Source: Paraflavitalea devenefica (GTDB taxonomy: Bacteria; Bacteroidota; Bacteroidia; Chitinophagales; Chitinophagaceae). From it: a stretch of DNA of 64,000 nt. The notes beneath the pieces are model-generated. The model was not told the DNA's origin. It ran no database searches and saw only the letters and a program-made list of their open reading frames with translations. This document shows, piece by piece, positions 1-8,845 of the stretch. The position numbers and the translations under genes are program-made. Location of the stretch: positions 1 through 64,000 of the forward strand of contig NZ_JAARML010000001.1 of NCBI RefSeq assembly GCF_011759375.1, read 5' to 3'. Each line of letters starts with the position of its first letter. Positions within the stretch are counted from its first letter, which is position 1.

Positions 1-3000
1 CAGGTGTATGACACCAGGAATGTAGGCACAAACAAAACATTAACAGCTTCCGGTCTTGTAATCAACGATGGCAATGGGGGTAATAATTACACAGTTACCT
101 ATGCAACCAACACTGCCGGGGTGATCAGTGCCAGGGACATCCATGTAACAGCCCAGTCCGACAACCGTATTTATAATGGTACAACAAGTTCGGCCGTGGC
201 ACCAGTAGTAGACCCACTGCAAACCGGGGATGTAATTGGTACTGCCCCGACACAGGTATATGATACCAGGAATGTGGGAACCGGCAAAACATTAACAGCT
301 TCCGGTCTTGTGATCAATGATGGCAATAGCGGCAATAATTACAACATTCTTTATGCTCCGGACAATACCGGGGTGATCAGCGCCAGGGACATCCATGTAA
401 CGGCGCAAACAGATAGTCGTGTTTATAACGGTACAACAAGCTCAGCCATTGCACCGGTAGTAGAGTCGCTGCAAACCGGAGATGCCATTGGTACTGCCCC
501 GACACAAGTGTTTGATACAAGGAATGTAGGAACAAACAAGTCCTTGATCGCAAGTGGCCTTATGATTAGTGATGGCAATAGCGGCAACAACTACAACATT
601 CTTTACAGTCCGGACAATACCGGAGTAATTAGTGCCAGGGACATCCATGTAACAGCCCAATCCGACAACCGTATTTATAATGGTACAACGAGTTCAGCCG
701 TTGCGCCGGTAGTAGATCCAGTGCAAACCGGAGATGCCATTGGTACTGTCCCGACACAAGTGTACGATACAAGGAATGTGGGAACAGGTAAAATATTAAC
801 AGCAAGCGGCCTGGTGATCAACGATGGCAATAGCGGCAATAACTACAATGTTCTTTACAATCCGGACAATACCGGGGTGATCAGCGTCAGGGACATCCAT
901 GTAACGGCCCAGCCTGACAACCGCATCTATAATGGTACAACAAGTTCGGCCGTGGCACCAGTAGTAGACCCACTGCAAACCGGGGATGCCATTGGTACTG
1001 CGCCTACTCAGGAGTATGACACAAGGAATGTAGGCACAAATAAGACTTTGACGGTGAGTGGTCTTGTAATCAATGATGGCAATGGAGGCAATAACTACAA
1101 TATCCTTTATGCTCCGGACAATGCCGGGGTGATCAGCGTCAGGGACATCCATGTAACAGCCCAAACAGATAGTCGTATTTATAATGGTACAACAAGCTCA
1201 GCCATTGCACCGGCAGTAGATCCACTGCAAGCCGGAGACGCCATTGGCACTGCCCCGACTCAGGTGTATGACACAAGGAATGTGGGAACAGGCAAAACAC
1301 TAACAGCTTCCGGCCTTGTAATCAATGATGGCAATAGCGGCAATAACTACAATGTTCTTTACAATCCGGACAATACCGGGGTGATCAGCGCCAGGGACAT
1401 CCATGTAGCGGCCCAGCCCGACAACCGTGTTTATAATGGTACAACAAGTTCAGGCGTTGCACCAGCAGTAGATCCGCTGCAAACCGGAGATGCCATTGGC
1501 ACTGCACCTACACAGGAGTATGACACAAGGAATGTGGGAACAAACAAGACCTTGACGGCGAGTGGCCTCGTGATCAATGATGGCAATGGAGGCAATAACT
1601 ACAATATTCTTTATAGTCCGGACAATACCGGGGTGATCTCTGCCAGGGATATCCATGTAACAGCCCAAACAGATAGTCGTGTTTATAATGGTACAACGAG
1701 TTCAGCTGTTGCACCGGTAGTAGATGCTCTGCAAACCGGAGACGCCATTGGTACAGCCCCGACTCAAACCTTCAATACAAAACATGCAGGCATAAACAAG
1801 ACATTGATAGCAAGTGGCCTCGTGATCAATGACGGCAATGGAGGCAATAACTACAGCATTCATTATTTAACCAATACAACAGGCATAATTACTGCAAAAG
1901 ATATTCATGTAACGGCTCAGCATGATGATCGAATATACAATGGCACTACCAGCTCTGGAGTTGCACCAGTGGTTGAAGCATTGCAAACCGGAGATTTGAT
2001 TGGCACCCCTCCTATTCAAAAATATGACACCAAGAATGTGGGAGTAAATAAAACATTAACTCCGTATGGCCTGGTGGTTAACGATGGCAATAGTGGGCTT
2101 AATTACTCTATTCATTATTTAACTGACCTTACGGGTATAATTTCTGCAAAAGCTATTACGGGAAATGTAACTGTTGCCAATAAAGCATATGATGGCACCA
2201 CCAGCGCAACAATTGCAACCCGTACGCTCATTGGAGCAATAGGCACTGATATTGTGAGTTATTCCGGTGGCACCGCAACGTTTGACGACGTTCCTGCAGG
2301 CACAGGCAAGAACGTAGGCAACAACAAGCCCGTGACCGCAACCGGCTTATACCTTACAGGAGCAGATGCCGGCAATTATACCGTGAACAGTTCAGCTACA
2401 ACAACTGCCAATATTACACAAAAAGGGCTGTGTATCACAGCCGATAACCTTTCGCCACAGTATAGCGATCCGGTTTCGTTTACTGTAAATTATGCAGGAT
2501 TTGTTCCTGGTGAAGGCCCTGGTAATCTTGCTGGAAGTTTAACATTTGCTACTACGCCTGCCGCAACTACTGGTACAAATCCTGTTATTGCCACTGGTGC
2601 ACCTGGTGCTTATACAATAACTCCGGGCGGCCTTACTTCATCCAATTATATAATTACATTTAAGACTGGCGTGTTAACTATAAGAAAAGAAGATGCAAAG
2701 ATTACTTATACCGGCTCAACATTGGTAGCAACAACAGGTACCGCTACAACGGCAACGTTAACATTAAGCGCCACTATTCAGGATATTACTGCAGCACTGG
2801 CCGATCCTGCTTACGATACTTATCCGGGAGATATCAGGAAGGCTACCATCACATTTAATATTGACGGAATTGACAGGGCTACAGTACCAATAGGTCTTAT
2901 TAATAGCGCTGACACAAAGACCGGAACGGTTGTTTATAACTTCACAGGAGCGGGTTTGGGTGACCACACGATCATTCTGAAATTAAACGGCTATTATACA

Positions 3001-3861
3001 AGTACTACTTCTGGTGATAATCAGCTTGTCGTTGAAGTATACCAGGCAACCGGTGACTTTATTACTGGCGGTGGATACCTGAAGCTGACCAATTCAAGCG
3101 GACTGAAAGCAGGCGATGCAGGAACAAAGAATAATTTTGGATTTAATATAAAATATAATAAGAGCGGAACCAATTTGCAGGGTCATATCAATACTATCGT
3201 CAGACGGATGGAAGCCGGAATAATGCGTGTTTACCAGATTAAAGGTAATTCCATGACATCGCTAACTGTAAATGCAACTGCAACTCCCCGCACAGCAGTC
3301 TTCAATGGAAAAGCAAACATAACAGATATCACCAATCCATCGAGCCCCGCTCCAGTTAGTGGCAATTCAACATTACAGGTAAGCATGACTGACGCCGGTG
3401 AACCCGGAACAAACGATAAGATTGGTATTGTTGTGTACAATAATACAGGCGGAGTGTGGTTCTCCAGTAACTGGGACGGCACAAAAACTGTTCAGCAGAC
3501 ACTAGGCGGAGGAAATCTGATTGTTCACAGCAACAACAATGTAGGAATCTCTACCGCTACCTCTGTCAGAACGGCGACTGTTACGACGGACCAAACTCCC
3601 ACTTCTTCTTTGAGTGATAAATTTTCAGTAAAGGTTTACCCAACCGTAAGCAAAAACTATTTCACCGTAAATGTCCAAAGCAACACTGCAGATGTGGTAG
3701 AGATCAAAGTATATGATATCATTGGCAAGCAGGTTGAAATAGCAAGGGGTGGTATTGGAGCATCCATCAGGGTAGGAACTAATTTAGCATCGGGGACCTA
3801 TATTCTGAAGATCCGTCAAGGGAAAAATAACGAAACCATCAGGGTATCCAAGCTTTATTAG
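1..3861 (+). CDS. Giant YDG/MBG-repeat surface protein with T9SS sorting domain (5' end outside window)
   Basis: The reading frame is open from the first base, and the repeat pattern continues upstream, so the first GTG (position 4) is not the true start. Eight full units of exactly 252 nt (84 residues) begin at 4, 256, 508, 760, 1012, 1264, 1516 and 1768, with a ninth partial one at 2020. Each carries words such as YDTRNVGTNKTL, VINDGN, GVISARDIHVTAQ and RIYNGTTSS, typical of YDG-type repeats. A diverged YDG unit and an MBG-like domain follow (about residues 715-900), then a unique beta-rich region. The last ~75 residues (VKVYPTVSKNYF, VYDIIGKQV, GTYILKIRQG) form a T9SS C-terminal sorting domain. 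Such proteins are secreted across the outer membrane and usually anchored at the surface; an adhesin-like role is inferred. Confidence is high for class and low for exact function. Confidence 0.9.
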   Translation, partial: QVYDTRNVGTNKTLTASGLVINDGNGGNNYTVTYATNTAGVISARDIHVTAQSDNRIYNGTTSSAVAPVVDPLQTGDVIGTAPTQVYDTRNVGTGKTLTASGLVINDGNSGNNYNILYAPDNTGVISARDIHVTAQTDSRVYNGTTSSAIAPVVESLQTGDAIGTAPTQVFDTRNVGTNKSLIASGLMISDGNSGNNYNILYSPDNTGVISARDIHVTAQSDNRIYNGTTSSAVAPVVDPVQTGDAIGTVPTQVYDTRNVGTGKILTASGLVINDGNSGNNYNVLYNPDNTGVISVRDIHVTAQPDNRIYNGTTSSAVAPVVDPLQTGDAIGTAPTQEYDTRNVGTNKTLTVSGLVINDGNGGNNYNILYAPDNAGVISVRDIHVTAQTDSRIYNGTTSSAIAPAVDPLQAGDAIGTAPTQVYDTRNVGTGKTLTASGLVINDGNSGNNYNVLYNPDNTGVISARDIHVAAQPDNRVYNGTTSSGVAPAVDPLQTGDAIGTAPTQEYDTRNVGTNKTLTASGLVINDGNGGNNYNILYSPDNTGVISARDIHVTAQTDSRVYNGTTSSAVAPVVDALQTGDAIGTAPTQTFNTKHAGINKTLIASGLVINDGNGGNNYSIHYLTNTTGIITAKDIHVTAQHDDRIYNGTTSSGVAPVVEALQTGDLIGTPPIQKYDTKNVGVNKTLTPYGLVVNDGNSGLNYSIHYLTDLTGIISAKAITGNVTVANKAYDGTTSATIATRTLIGAIGTDIVSYSGGTATFDDVPAGTGKNVGNNKPVTATGLYLTGADAGNYTVNSSATTTANITQKGLCITADNLSPQYSDPVSFTVNYAGFVPGEGPGNLAGSLTFATTPAATTGTNPVIATGAPGAYTITPGGLTSSNYIITFKTGVLTIRKEDAKITYTGSTLVATTGTATTATLTLSATIQDITAALADPAYDTYPGDIRKATITFNIDGIDRATVPIGLINSADTKTGTVVYNFTGAGLGDHTIILKLNGYYTSTTSGDNQLVVEVYQATGDFITGGGYLKLTNSSGLKAGDAGTKNNFGFNIKYNKSGTNLQGHINTIVRRMEAGIMRVYQIKGNSMTSLTVNATATPRTAVFNGKANITDITNPSSPAPVSGNSTLQVSMTDAGEPGTNDKIGIVVYNNTGGVWFSSNWDGTKTVQQTLGGGNLIVHSNNNVGISTATSVRTATVTTDQTPTSSLSDKFSVKVYPTVSKNYFTVNVQSNTADVVEIKVYDIIGKQVEIARGGIGASIRVGTNLASGTYILKIRQGKNNETIRVSKLY
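4..2163 (+). repeat. Tandem 252-bp coding repeats (8 full units plus a partial)
   Basis: The coding repeat units begin every 252 bp from position 4 to 2020 and are nearly identical at DNA level in the first seven. Units 8 and 9 are more diverged. The TNK/TGK variant alternates strictly in units 1-7, which suggests an older 504-bp duplication unit. Such arrays change copy number by recombination and are often mis-assembled. Confidence 0.9.
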
Positions 3862-3880
3862 TTGATTGATAATATGAAAG

Positions 3881-3924
3881 AGGCCGTCTCCTATGTTTGC
3901 AAAACAGGGGACGGCCTTTTTTTC
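3881..3924 (+). terminator. Rho-independent terminator after the repeat protein
   Basis: An arm AGGCCGTCTCC pairs with GGGGACGGCCT across a short loop, followed by a run of T. It lies 20 bp after the stop codon, between two convergent genes. Confidence 0.8.
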
Positions 3925-4052
3925 CGGGTTCCTTTTCTGCCCATTTCTGAAAACTACCAATAACAAAAGCCCATTGATGTGATCGCCGGGCTTTGTAGAT
4001 GGACTGAAACGGGAACAGTCACAAGTTTCCAACGGGTGGAAAGGAAAGTATG

Positions 4053-6344
4053 CTATCTTCTTTTCCTTACAATGAGTATGGTCATTCCACTCAACAACAA
4101 CAGCACAGGGATTATACCGAGGAATATAAATTTCAGGACAGTAATCCCTTCTTTGCCAATGATCATTTTTTTGTCGGGAGATGGGGGACGCGACACATCT
4201 ACCGGGAACTGATCATAGGTCAGCCATTTAAACACCTCTACCATATAGAAGAAATTAGCCACCCGGATATTGTATCTCCCCAGTTCTGCGGCACTCATCC
4301 AATCAGCATCTCCCATGACCAGGATACGTTGTTCACGTCCCTGCACGTTTTTGGTTAATGCTACGGCAATGGGCGCCGAGTTTTTTACATCCCCTGCTGC
4401 AGGATCAAACTGGACATATCCTGTATCCTGGTTTAATGGGCCCCGCTTATTCCAGCTTTTCTGCTCATCAGTAACCAACAGGGGAGTGGCTTTATAAAGG
4501 CTGTTATTGTTGTATTGAATGCCAACAGCAGTAGGTACAGACACGCGTGCGCTATCTTTCCACAAAAGCTGATAGCCTTTTCCGGAAGCGGCTGCGGCAT
4601 TGGTAAAGTAGCCCAGTACAAGATCGGGCGAGAAATCCCTGCTCTGCTGCATCAATATACCATCCATGAACTGAATGCCCAGTTTCTCCAGTAAAGGATT
4701 GAGCAAGGACTGGCGACCAGGTTCACCGGCAATTAACAGGTTGCCACCGCGGCCAATATAGCGTTGCAGCCGCTGCATCTTTTCCGGACTGATGGCTTTC
4801 TTCGGATCGGCTATTATTAATGCAGCAATGTCTGCCGGCACATCCTCCTGTTCCAACGTAAGCTGTACGATATCAAAGCCCTGGTTGATAAGGCTTTTTC
4901 TGACAGTAAGGGCAACGGTGCTGCCCTGGTAATCTTTATCACCTGCCCTGTCAATGAAACGCTCATTGTCGCCACTGAGGAAAGCTATTTTCGGAGATGT
5001 AACCAATAACCGTTTAATGGCTGCTGCAAATTCTGCTTCACCGGGATTGGGATCCATTTCACCTGCGTACTCACGCAGGAAAGATCGTTTCCCATTGTAT
5101 TCGAGACAGCGCACAAAACGGTTTTCTTCCGGGCGGAGGTCAATGATCTTCCTGATCTCCGCAGGCGGCATGAACAGTTTGAGGTCGAGCTCTCTGGCCT
5201 TCGCCATTTTTTGTGCCAACGCCAGGTTGTCCAGGCCTTTGTTGTATTTATATAGCCAGTCTGCACTGGATGAATCATAGTAATACACATAACTCAATTG
5301 CATGTCGGGCATGAAACGCTGGTAGGGCGCCCAAAAGTTAATGTCTTTATTCCTGGCGGAGGGAATGCCCATGTACCAGAAATCATCGAGCAGGTTCACA
5401 TAGGTCGTTACTTTGAGAGGTTCCTTCAATGACCTGATGATGTGTTGGGTATTGGGCGTAAGGGTCCTTGTTTGGGTGGCGGTCATGTCGGCATAGAGGG
5501 CTGCTTTGGGCCGGGAGGTGAGATAGCCGGCGAGCAATATGCAGGCTACAAATAAAGTATAACGGCCCATCTTTATAGGAAAGGGCCGGGCAGTACGGGC
5601 GCCCTGCAGGAGCAGGATGGTAAGGCCCAGGAAAAGTGCGATGACCAGGATAAAGTAAGCAACATCTTTACTGGTGATCAATCCATCCCGCAACTGATCG
5701 GCCCTGCCTGAGATGGAAAGAAAGTAGGTGATATCACGCACAAAGTCTACTCCCTGCCATAAGAGCCCTACATAGTTCAGTGCCGCCAACACCACCAATG
5801 TGCTCACGGCTGCTACCACCTGGTAGGAAGTAAGGCTCGACATAAACAAGCCAATGGCCGAATAAGCGCAGATCAGCAGGTAGATGCCAATTAATGCTGA
5901 CATAATATGTTTATAGTCAAAAGAACCAATAGACCAGGCACCTGCCGCCGCAAATAATGCCAGCAGGCCAATGAGCATGAGGCAATACATCATCATGGCC
6001 AGGTATTTACCCAGCACGATCTCCCGGATCTTAACCGGTGAAGACAATAATAATTTGATAGACCCGCTGCTTGTTTCCCGGCTGATCAATCCCATGGTGA
6101 GCAGTGGAATGTACAGGTATACATTTTTCTGTATTTCGGCAAAGAAGCCAGTCGGCCCACTAAAGATAGCGGAGGTAATGAAAGACAGGCGGCTGCCGGC
6201 TTCCTGCCAACCTACATATAGTTTCATCTTGTCGGTGAAAGCAAGTCCCGATTGAAAGGCAAACACGATCAGTACCAGCCAGGCAATAGGTGAATAAAAC
6301 AAGGTACTTAGTTCCAGTCGTGCAAGTCTTATGGTAGTTTTCAT
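4053..6344 (-). CDS. Fused GldF-GldG-type ABC transporter permease/auxiliary protein
   Basis: The 763-residue protein joins two modules that are separate genes (gldF, gldG) in Flavobacterium. Residues ~1-250 hold the hydrophobic helices of an ABC-2 permease (start RLARLELSTLFYSPIAW). Residues ~270-610 match the GldG/ABC auxiliary family, with IAFLSGDNERF and GGNLLIAGEPGRQ segments. A C-terminal helix (ILGIIPVLLLLSG-like, ending in RKRR) closes it. It overlaps the upstream ATPase gene by 4 nt, so the two are translationally coupled and form one inner-membrane transporter. In Flavobacterium the GldAFG complex is needed for gliding; the same role here is inferred, as paralogues of this fusion occur in non-gliding Bacteroidota. 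Confidence 0.82.
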   Translation of the reverse strand: MKTTIRLARLELSTLFYSPIAWLVLIVFAFQSGLAFTDKMKLYVGWQEAGSRLSFITSAIFSGPTGFFAEIQKNVYLYIPLLTMGLISRETSSGSIKLLLSSPVKIREIVLGKYLAMMMYCLMLIGLLALFAAAGAWSIGSFDYKHIMSALIGIYLLICAYSAIGLFMSSLTSYQVVAAVSTLVVLAALNYVGLLWQGVDFVRDITYFLSISGRADQLRDGLITSKDVAYFILVIALFLGLTILLLQGARTARPFPIKMGRYTLFVACILLAGYLTSRPKAALYADMTATQTRTLTPNTQHIIRSLKEPLKVTTYVNLLDDFWYMGIPSARNKDINFWAPYQRFMPDMQLSYVYYYDSSSADWLYKYNKGLDNLALAQKMAKARELDLKLFMPPAEIRKIIDLRPEENRFVRCLEYNGKRSFLREYAGEMDPNPGEAEFAAAIKRLLVTSPKIAFLSGDNERFIDRAGDKDYQGSTVALTVRKSLINQGFDIVQLTLEQEDVPADIAALIIADPKKAISPEKMQRLQRYIGRGGNLLIAGEPGRQSLLNPLLEKLGIQFMDGILMQQSRDFSPDLVLGYFTNAAAASGKGYQLLWKDSARVSVPTAVGIQYNNNSLYKATPLLVTDEQKSWNKRGPLNQDTGYVQFDPAAGDVKNSAPIAVALTKNVQGREQRILVMGDADWMSAAELGRYNIRVANFFYMVEVFKWLTYDQFPVDVSRPPSPDKKMIIGKEGITVLKFIFLGIIPVLLLLSGMTILIVRKRR

Positions 6345-7279
6345 TTTTGTTTGGTACTTTTTCCTGATAATTGAGCGAATACTTCATCCAGTGAGCTTTT
6401 TTCCAGGCTGATCTCTGCCAACTGCCAGCCCCTGGCCACACTCAGTTCAACAATTTTTTTAGTGATACCGGAAGGACCTGTAAAATGCAGGCGGTAATAG
6501 TTGCCATGCAGGTAACTGGCTTGTGTAATACCCTCTATTGCTTCCAGCTCCTGTAAGGCAGGCGGATTATCGAGCCCCAGCACCAGGCTATTGGGCACTA
6601 TGTAATTATTAAATGCTTCTACTGTATCGGCAAAGACCATCCTGCCATTCTCGATCATTTTAATGTCTTTGCAGGTGGCCTGCACTTCAGAAAGGATATG
6701 CGAAGAGAAAATTACCGATCTGTCTACAGCGATCTCTTTGATGAGCGACCGTACTTCAAGGATTTGGTTAGGGTCCAGGCCGTTGGTAGGCTCATCCAGC
6801 ACCACCAGTTTGGGCTTGTGAATGATGGCCTGTGCAATGCCTACCCGTTGCCGGTAGCCACCGGAAAGATTTTTGATCAGCCTTTTGCTGAAATGCGCAA
6901 TACCACAACGTTCCTTGGCTTCTTTCATAGCGGCCGGAACTGCTTTTTTATCTACAAGGCGCATGAAGGCGCAATGCCGGAGGTATTCATCTACCGTAAG
7001 GTCCAGGTGCAGGGGTGCAGCCTGTGGCAGGAAACCGATCTTCTTTTTGGCGGCTTCAGGCTCTTTGCGCATATCAATGCCATCCACATACACGTTCCCT
7101 TCGGTTTGGTTCAACACACCACACATGATGTTCATGGTGGTGGACTTGCCGGCGCCATTCGATCCCAGTAATCCCAATACGCCGGTCTTATTGATCTCGA
7201 AACTGATGTCCCTGATAGCCCAGGCAGCACTGTAGCGATGCGACAAGTGTTCAACACGCACAATAGGCTCGTTCGTCAT
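6341..7279 (-). CDS. ABC transporter ATP-binding protein, GldA-like
   Basis: A 312-residue ATPase that partners the fused permease downstream. Visible motifs: Walker A GSNGAGKST, signature LSGGYRQRVGIAQAI, Walker B LVVLDEPTNGLDP and H-loop SSHIL, in the right order and spacing. A C-terminal ~90-residue extension follows, as in GldA and drug-exporter ATPases. The start MTNEPIVRVEHLSH fits the family, and the stop overlaps the next start (ATGA-type). The gene is separated from the susCD genes upstream by a hairpin, so it probably has its own promoter. gldA itself is likely, but one of several paralogues is possible. Confidence 0.82.
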   Translation of the reverse strand: MTNEPIVRVEHLSHRYSAAWAIRDISFEINKTGVLGLLGSNGAGKSTTMNIMCGVLNQTEGNVYVDGIDMRKEPEAAKKKIGFLPQAAPLHLDLTVDEYLRHCAFMRLVDKKAVPAAMKEAKERCGIAHFSKRLIKNLSGGYRQRVGIAQAIIHKPKLVVLDEPTNGLDPNQILEVRSLIKEIAVDRSVIFSSHILSEVQATCKDIKMIENGRMVFADTVEAFNNYIVPNSLVLGLDNPPALQELEAIEGITQASYLHGNYYRLHFTGPSGITKKIVELSVARGWQLAEISLEKSSLDEVFAQLSGKSTKQK

Positions 7280-7322
7280 TAGTTGTTGTTTGTAGTCGGG
7301 GTTTTGAAATGATCAAAGCAGT

Positions 7323-7362
7323 AAAGCACGGTCCGTGCCGTTCACACGGACCGTTGCTTTTG
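7323..7362 (-). terminator. Hairpin between susD and the ABC ATPase gene
   Basis: CGGTCCGTG (7329-7337) pairs with CACGGACCG (7345-7353), extended by AAAGCA/TGCTTT flanks. It lies 30-60 bp after the susD stop. The U tract is weak on both strands, so this is a probable rather than certain terminator. Confidence 0.5.
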
Positions 7363-7386
7363 TTTGGTTGGGTAATACAAGAAAGA

Positions 7387-8835
7387 TCAATACCCCTGAT
7401 TCTGCTGCCCCACAAGGCCGGGCGAGTTGAGTATCTCACCGGCAGGGATGGCAAAAAGGGTACGGAATGATTCCCATTGGGCGGTGTTGTTATTTTTCGC
7501 TGGCATTGCTACGGACATTACCGCATCAAGGCGTTTGGTACGTTTCAGGTCGAACCAGCGATGGCCCCATTCGGTGAATAGTTCTACCTGACGCTCGTGC
7601 TCAACCGCTGCCAAGGCATCTGTTTTGGACAGTGCGGTCGACAGATCAGGCAGGTCGCCGGGGTTGGCGCCACGGGCGCGCAGGCGTACTGTATTCAGGT
7701 CGGCTATGCCGTCTGCCATTTTATCCTGCTGTATCCTGGCTTCCGCGCGGATCAGGTATTGCTCACTGAGGCGCATCATCATGGTGGCCTCTACAATGGG
7801 CCTGGTAGCATCCCATTCTTTGTATTTGTTGATGAATCTGTAGCCGGAGCTGTCGCCGATCCATTTTGTTTTGCGCAGGTCGCCTGTTTCAAACGCATTG
7901 AGCAGGTAATCGCTGGCCAGGAAAGGCTGCTGCCAGGTAGGTCCATTGGGATCAGAAGGCGATACTTTGCGCAGGATATAGGTCATGCCATCGAGTGTGT
8001 GCACACCGGGTTGCATCACCGGCAACTGCCAGATGGTTTCCTTGCTGTTCTTCCTGAATACCAGGTTGAGGTCTATCAGGCCATAAGTGGCATTGGAGAT
8101 GACTTCAGATGCTTCGGCTTCTGCTTTCGCGTACTCACCCTTATAGAGGTACGCACGCGCCAGCAGGGCAGCAGCAGTGGCCTTGACAGGACGCAGGCGG
8201 TCGACGGTAGTGGGCTGCATGTTGGAGCCGAGGTAGTCTTTGCTCAGCAATGTTTTCGCTTCGAGGAGATCGGTGACGATCTGGTTGTAAATGGCGACAG
8301 TGTCGGCACGTCCCAGGTTCATCGTTTGCTGGTAATCGGTGGTCAACACCAATGGTACCCGACCATAAGTGTTTACGAGGTAGAAGTAACAATAAGCCCT
8401 TACAAACCTTGCTTCACCCAACAGGAATTGTTTTACGGGTGCGGAAACGCCTGTGGAAACACTGAGTTGTTCCATGGCATCATTCGCAGTATAGATGTAG
8501 TTGTACAATTTGCCCCACCAGATAGTAGGATCACTTCTGAGGGTATTGAAATAGATACGCTCGGTAGTAGCGTCTATCCAGGCTCCTACTTTCAGGTCAT
8601 CGGCCGAAAGGGCCAGGATTATAGGAAAGCCGTTGGTCCCTTCTGATACCCAGGACATTTCTGCCAGCAGCCTGGTGAGCACAGAGGCAGCCGTTTTATC
8701 ATTGGTATACACGTCTTCAATACCGATCTTTTCCGTAGGCGCCGAAGGCTCTACCAGTTTTTTGCAACTGCTGTGCGTGCTGAGCAGGATGGCCAGCAGC
8801 GCGCTTACGGTAATGGTTTTATATAGTCTTTTCAT
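7387..8835 (-). CDS. SusD/RagB family nutrient-binding outer membrane lipoprotein
   Basis: A 482-residue protein of normal SusD length. The N-terminus is a lipoprotein signal peptide with Cys24 (LLSTHSSCKK). Family words include FVRAYCYFYLVNTYGRVPLV and ALLARAYLYKGEYAKAEAEA (TPR-like helices), and near the end LNTVRLRARG and the ERQVELFTEWGHRWFDLKR motif. It sits on the cell surface as lid of the SusC pore encoded just upstream (10-bp gap, same strand). The ligand cannot be told; no glycosidase or peptidase gene is in the cluster. Confidence 0.93.
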   Translation of the reverse strand: MKRLYKTITVSALLAILLSTHSSCKKLVEPSAPTEKIGIEDVYTNDKTAASVLTRLLAEMSWVSEGTNGFPIILALSADDLKVGAWIDATTERIYFNTLRSDPTIWWGKLYNYIYTANDAMEQLSVSTGVSAPVKQFLLGEARFVRAYCYFYLVNTYGRVPLVLTTDYQQTMNLGRADTVAIYNQIVTDLLEAKTLLSKDYLGSNMQPTTVDRLRPVKATAAALLARAYLYKGEYAKAEAEASEVISNATYGLIDLNLVFRKNSKETIWQLPVMQPGVHTLDGMTYILRKVSPSDPNGPTWQQPFLASDYLLNAFETGDLRKTKWIGDSSGYRFINKYKEWDATRPIVEATMMMRLSEQYLIRAEARIQQDKMADGIADLNTVRLRARGANPGDLPDLSTALSKTDALAAVEHERQVELFTEWGHRWFDLKRTKRLDAVMSVAMPAKNNNTAQWESFRTLFAIPAGEILNSPGLVGQQNQGY

Positions 8836-8845
8836 ACTTGTTTGC

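Noticed and set aside
7597..8646. 349-residue open frame opposite susD
   Set aside because: It is the mirror of a well-supported susD frame, has no recognisable domain, and reflects codon bias of the minus-strand gene.
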